Of a stretch of DNA of 7,053 nt, positions 6,966 to 7,053 are shown one piece after another. Every line of letters begins with the position of its first letter. Within the stretch, counting starts at the first letter, position 1. The stretch spans positions 1-7,053 of the forward strand of contig JAUWMD010000137.1 of assembly GCA_030613345.1 (NCBI GenBank), written 5' to 3'. Under the pieces are notes generated by a model. That model did no database searches and was not told where the DNA came from. It worked only from the letters and a program-made list of their open reading frames with translations. The stretch is from Candidatus Krumholzibacteriota bacterium. GTDB taxonomy: Bacteria > Krumholzibacteriota > Krumholzibacteriia > Krumholzibacteriales > Krumholzibacteriaceae. The position numbers and the translations under genes were made by a program.

Positions 6966-7053
6966 TCAGCAGGCCTCCCTGCCAAGTTTGCACGACTCGG
7001 CGAAGTCGGAGAGCTTTCTCGACCGGAAAAACTCGAAGATTTCGAGACTGACC
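6966..7053 (-). CDS. C-terminal end of an unidentified upstream gene (partial)
   Basis: An open minus-strand frame enters from the right edge and ends at a TGA at 6966-6968. The visible 28 residues include FEFFRSRKLSDF and end in the tail ESCKLGREAC. The stop lies one base before the GTG start of the TolC gene and is preceded by no other gap, which is the spacing expected of an upstream cistron in the same operon. The tail is amphipathic and charged, with two cysteines six residues apart at the very end, which could bind metal or form a disulfide. The fragment is too short to assign to a family. A metal-binding protein, a regulator or an unrelated gene are all possible. That it is a real coding end is inferred only from the open frame and the tight spacing. 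Confidence 0.5.
   Translation of the reverse strand, partial: VSLEIFEFFRSRKLSDFAESCKLGREAC
6974..6979 (-). promoter_or_regulatory. Ribosome binding site of the TolC gene
   Basis: Minus-strand GGGAGG ends nine bases before the GTG at 6964. It lies inside the last codons of the upstream gene, so translation of the two is probably coupled. It decides in favour of GTG over the TTG at 6985. Confidence 0.6.

Noticed and set aside
6965..6985. TTG start for the TolC gene at 6985
   Set aside because: No ribosome site precedes it and it would overlap the upstream gene; GTG at 6964 has both a good site and a proper signal peptide.

Overview
The window holds most of one metal-efflux operon, all on the minus strand, so it reads from right to left. 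The order is: the last 28 codons of an unidentified gene (6966-7053), a TolC-family outer-membrane channel (5633-6964), a small secreted protein with two YHS-like cysteine domains and a His/Asp tail (5089-5619), a CusB-type periplasmic adaptor (3222-5072), and a CusA-type RND pump (3216 to beyond base 1). The pump's C-terminal part lies outside the window. I found no rRNA, tRNA, CRISPR array, insertion sequence or convincing terminator, and no intergenic gap exceeds about 20 bases.

Together the genes encode a tripartite pump that spans the envelope and expels Cu(I)/Ag(I). CusA is the proton-driven inner-membrane engine, CusB bridges the periplasm, and the TolC protein is the exit duct. Cu/Ag specificity rests on three methionines of CusA (M721, M771, M860), which align by eye with the E. 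coli CusA substrate site M573/M623/M672. It is supported by metal-binding modules in the two periplasmic proteins. The gene order matches E. coli cusC-F-B-A, except that a tandem YHS protein sits where the CusF metallochaperone would be.

Coding is dense. The TolC start lies 1 base after the preceding stop, the next two gaps are 13 and 16 bases, and cusA starts within or just after the cusB stop. Clear Shine-Dalgarno sequences set several starts. The promoter and any regulator must lie upstream, beyond base 7053.

The organism is a Gram-negative bacterium, since it has an outer-membrane channel and an RND pump. The DNA is GC-rich, yet AGG/AGA (Arg) and ATA (Ile) codons are frequent. The long CusA with extra membrane helices and the DUF3347-like tail on CusB are unlike the enterobacterial Cus proteins. 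This suggests a non-model, environmental lineage, but I cannot name a phylum from this window.

No wholly new system is visible. The points most worth a second look are the YHS protein in the CusF slot, the adaptor with candidate metal sites at both ends, the extra four-helix block in CusA, and the apparent loss of the transmembrane methionine relay in an otherwise CusA-like pump.
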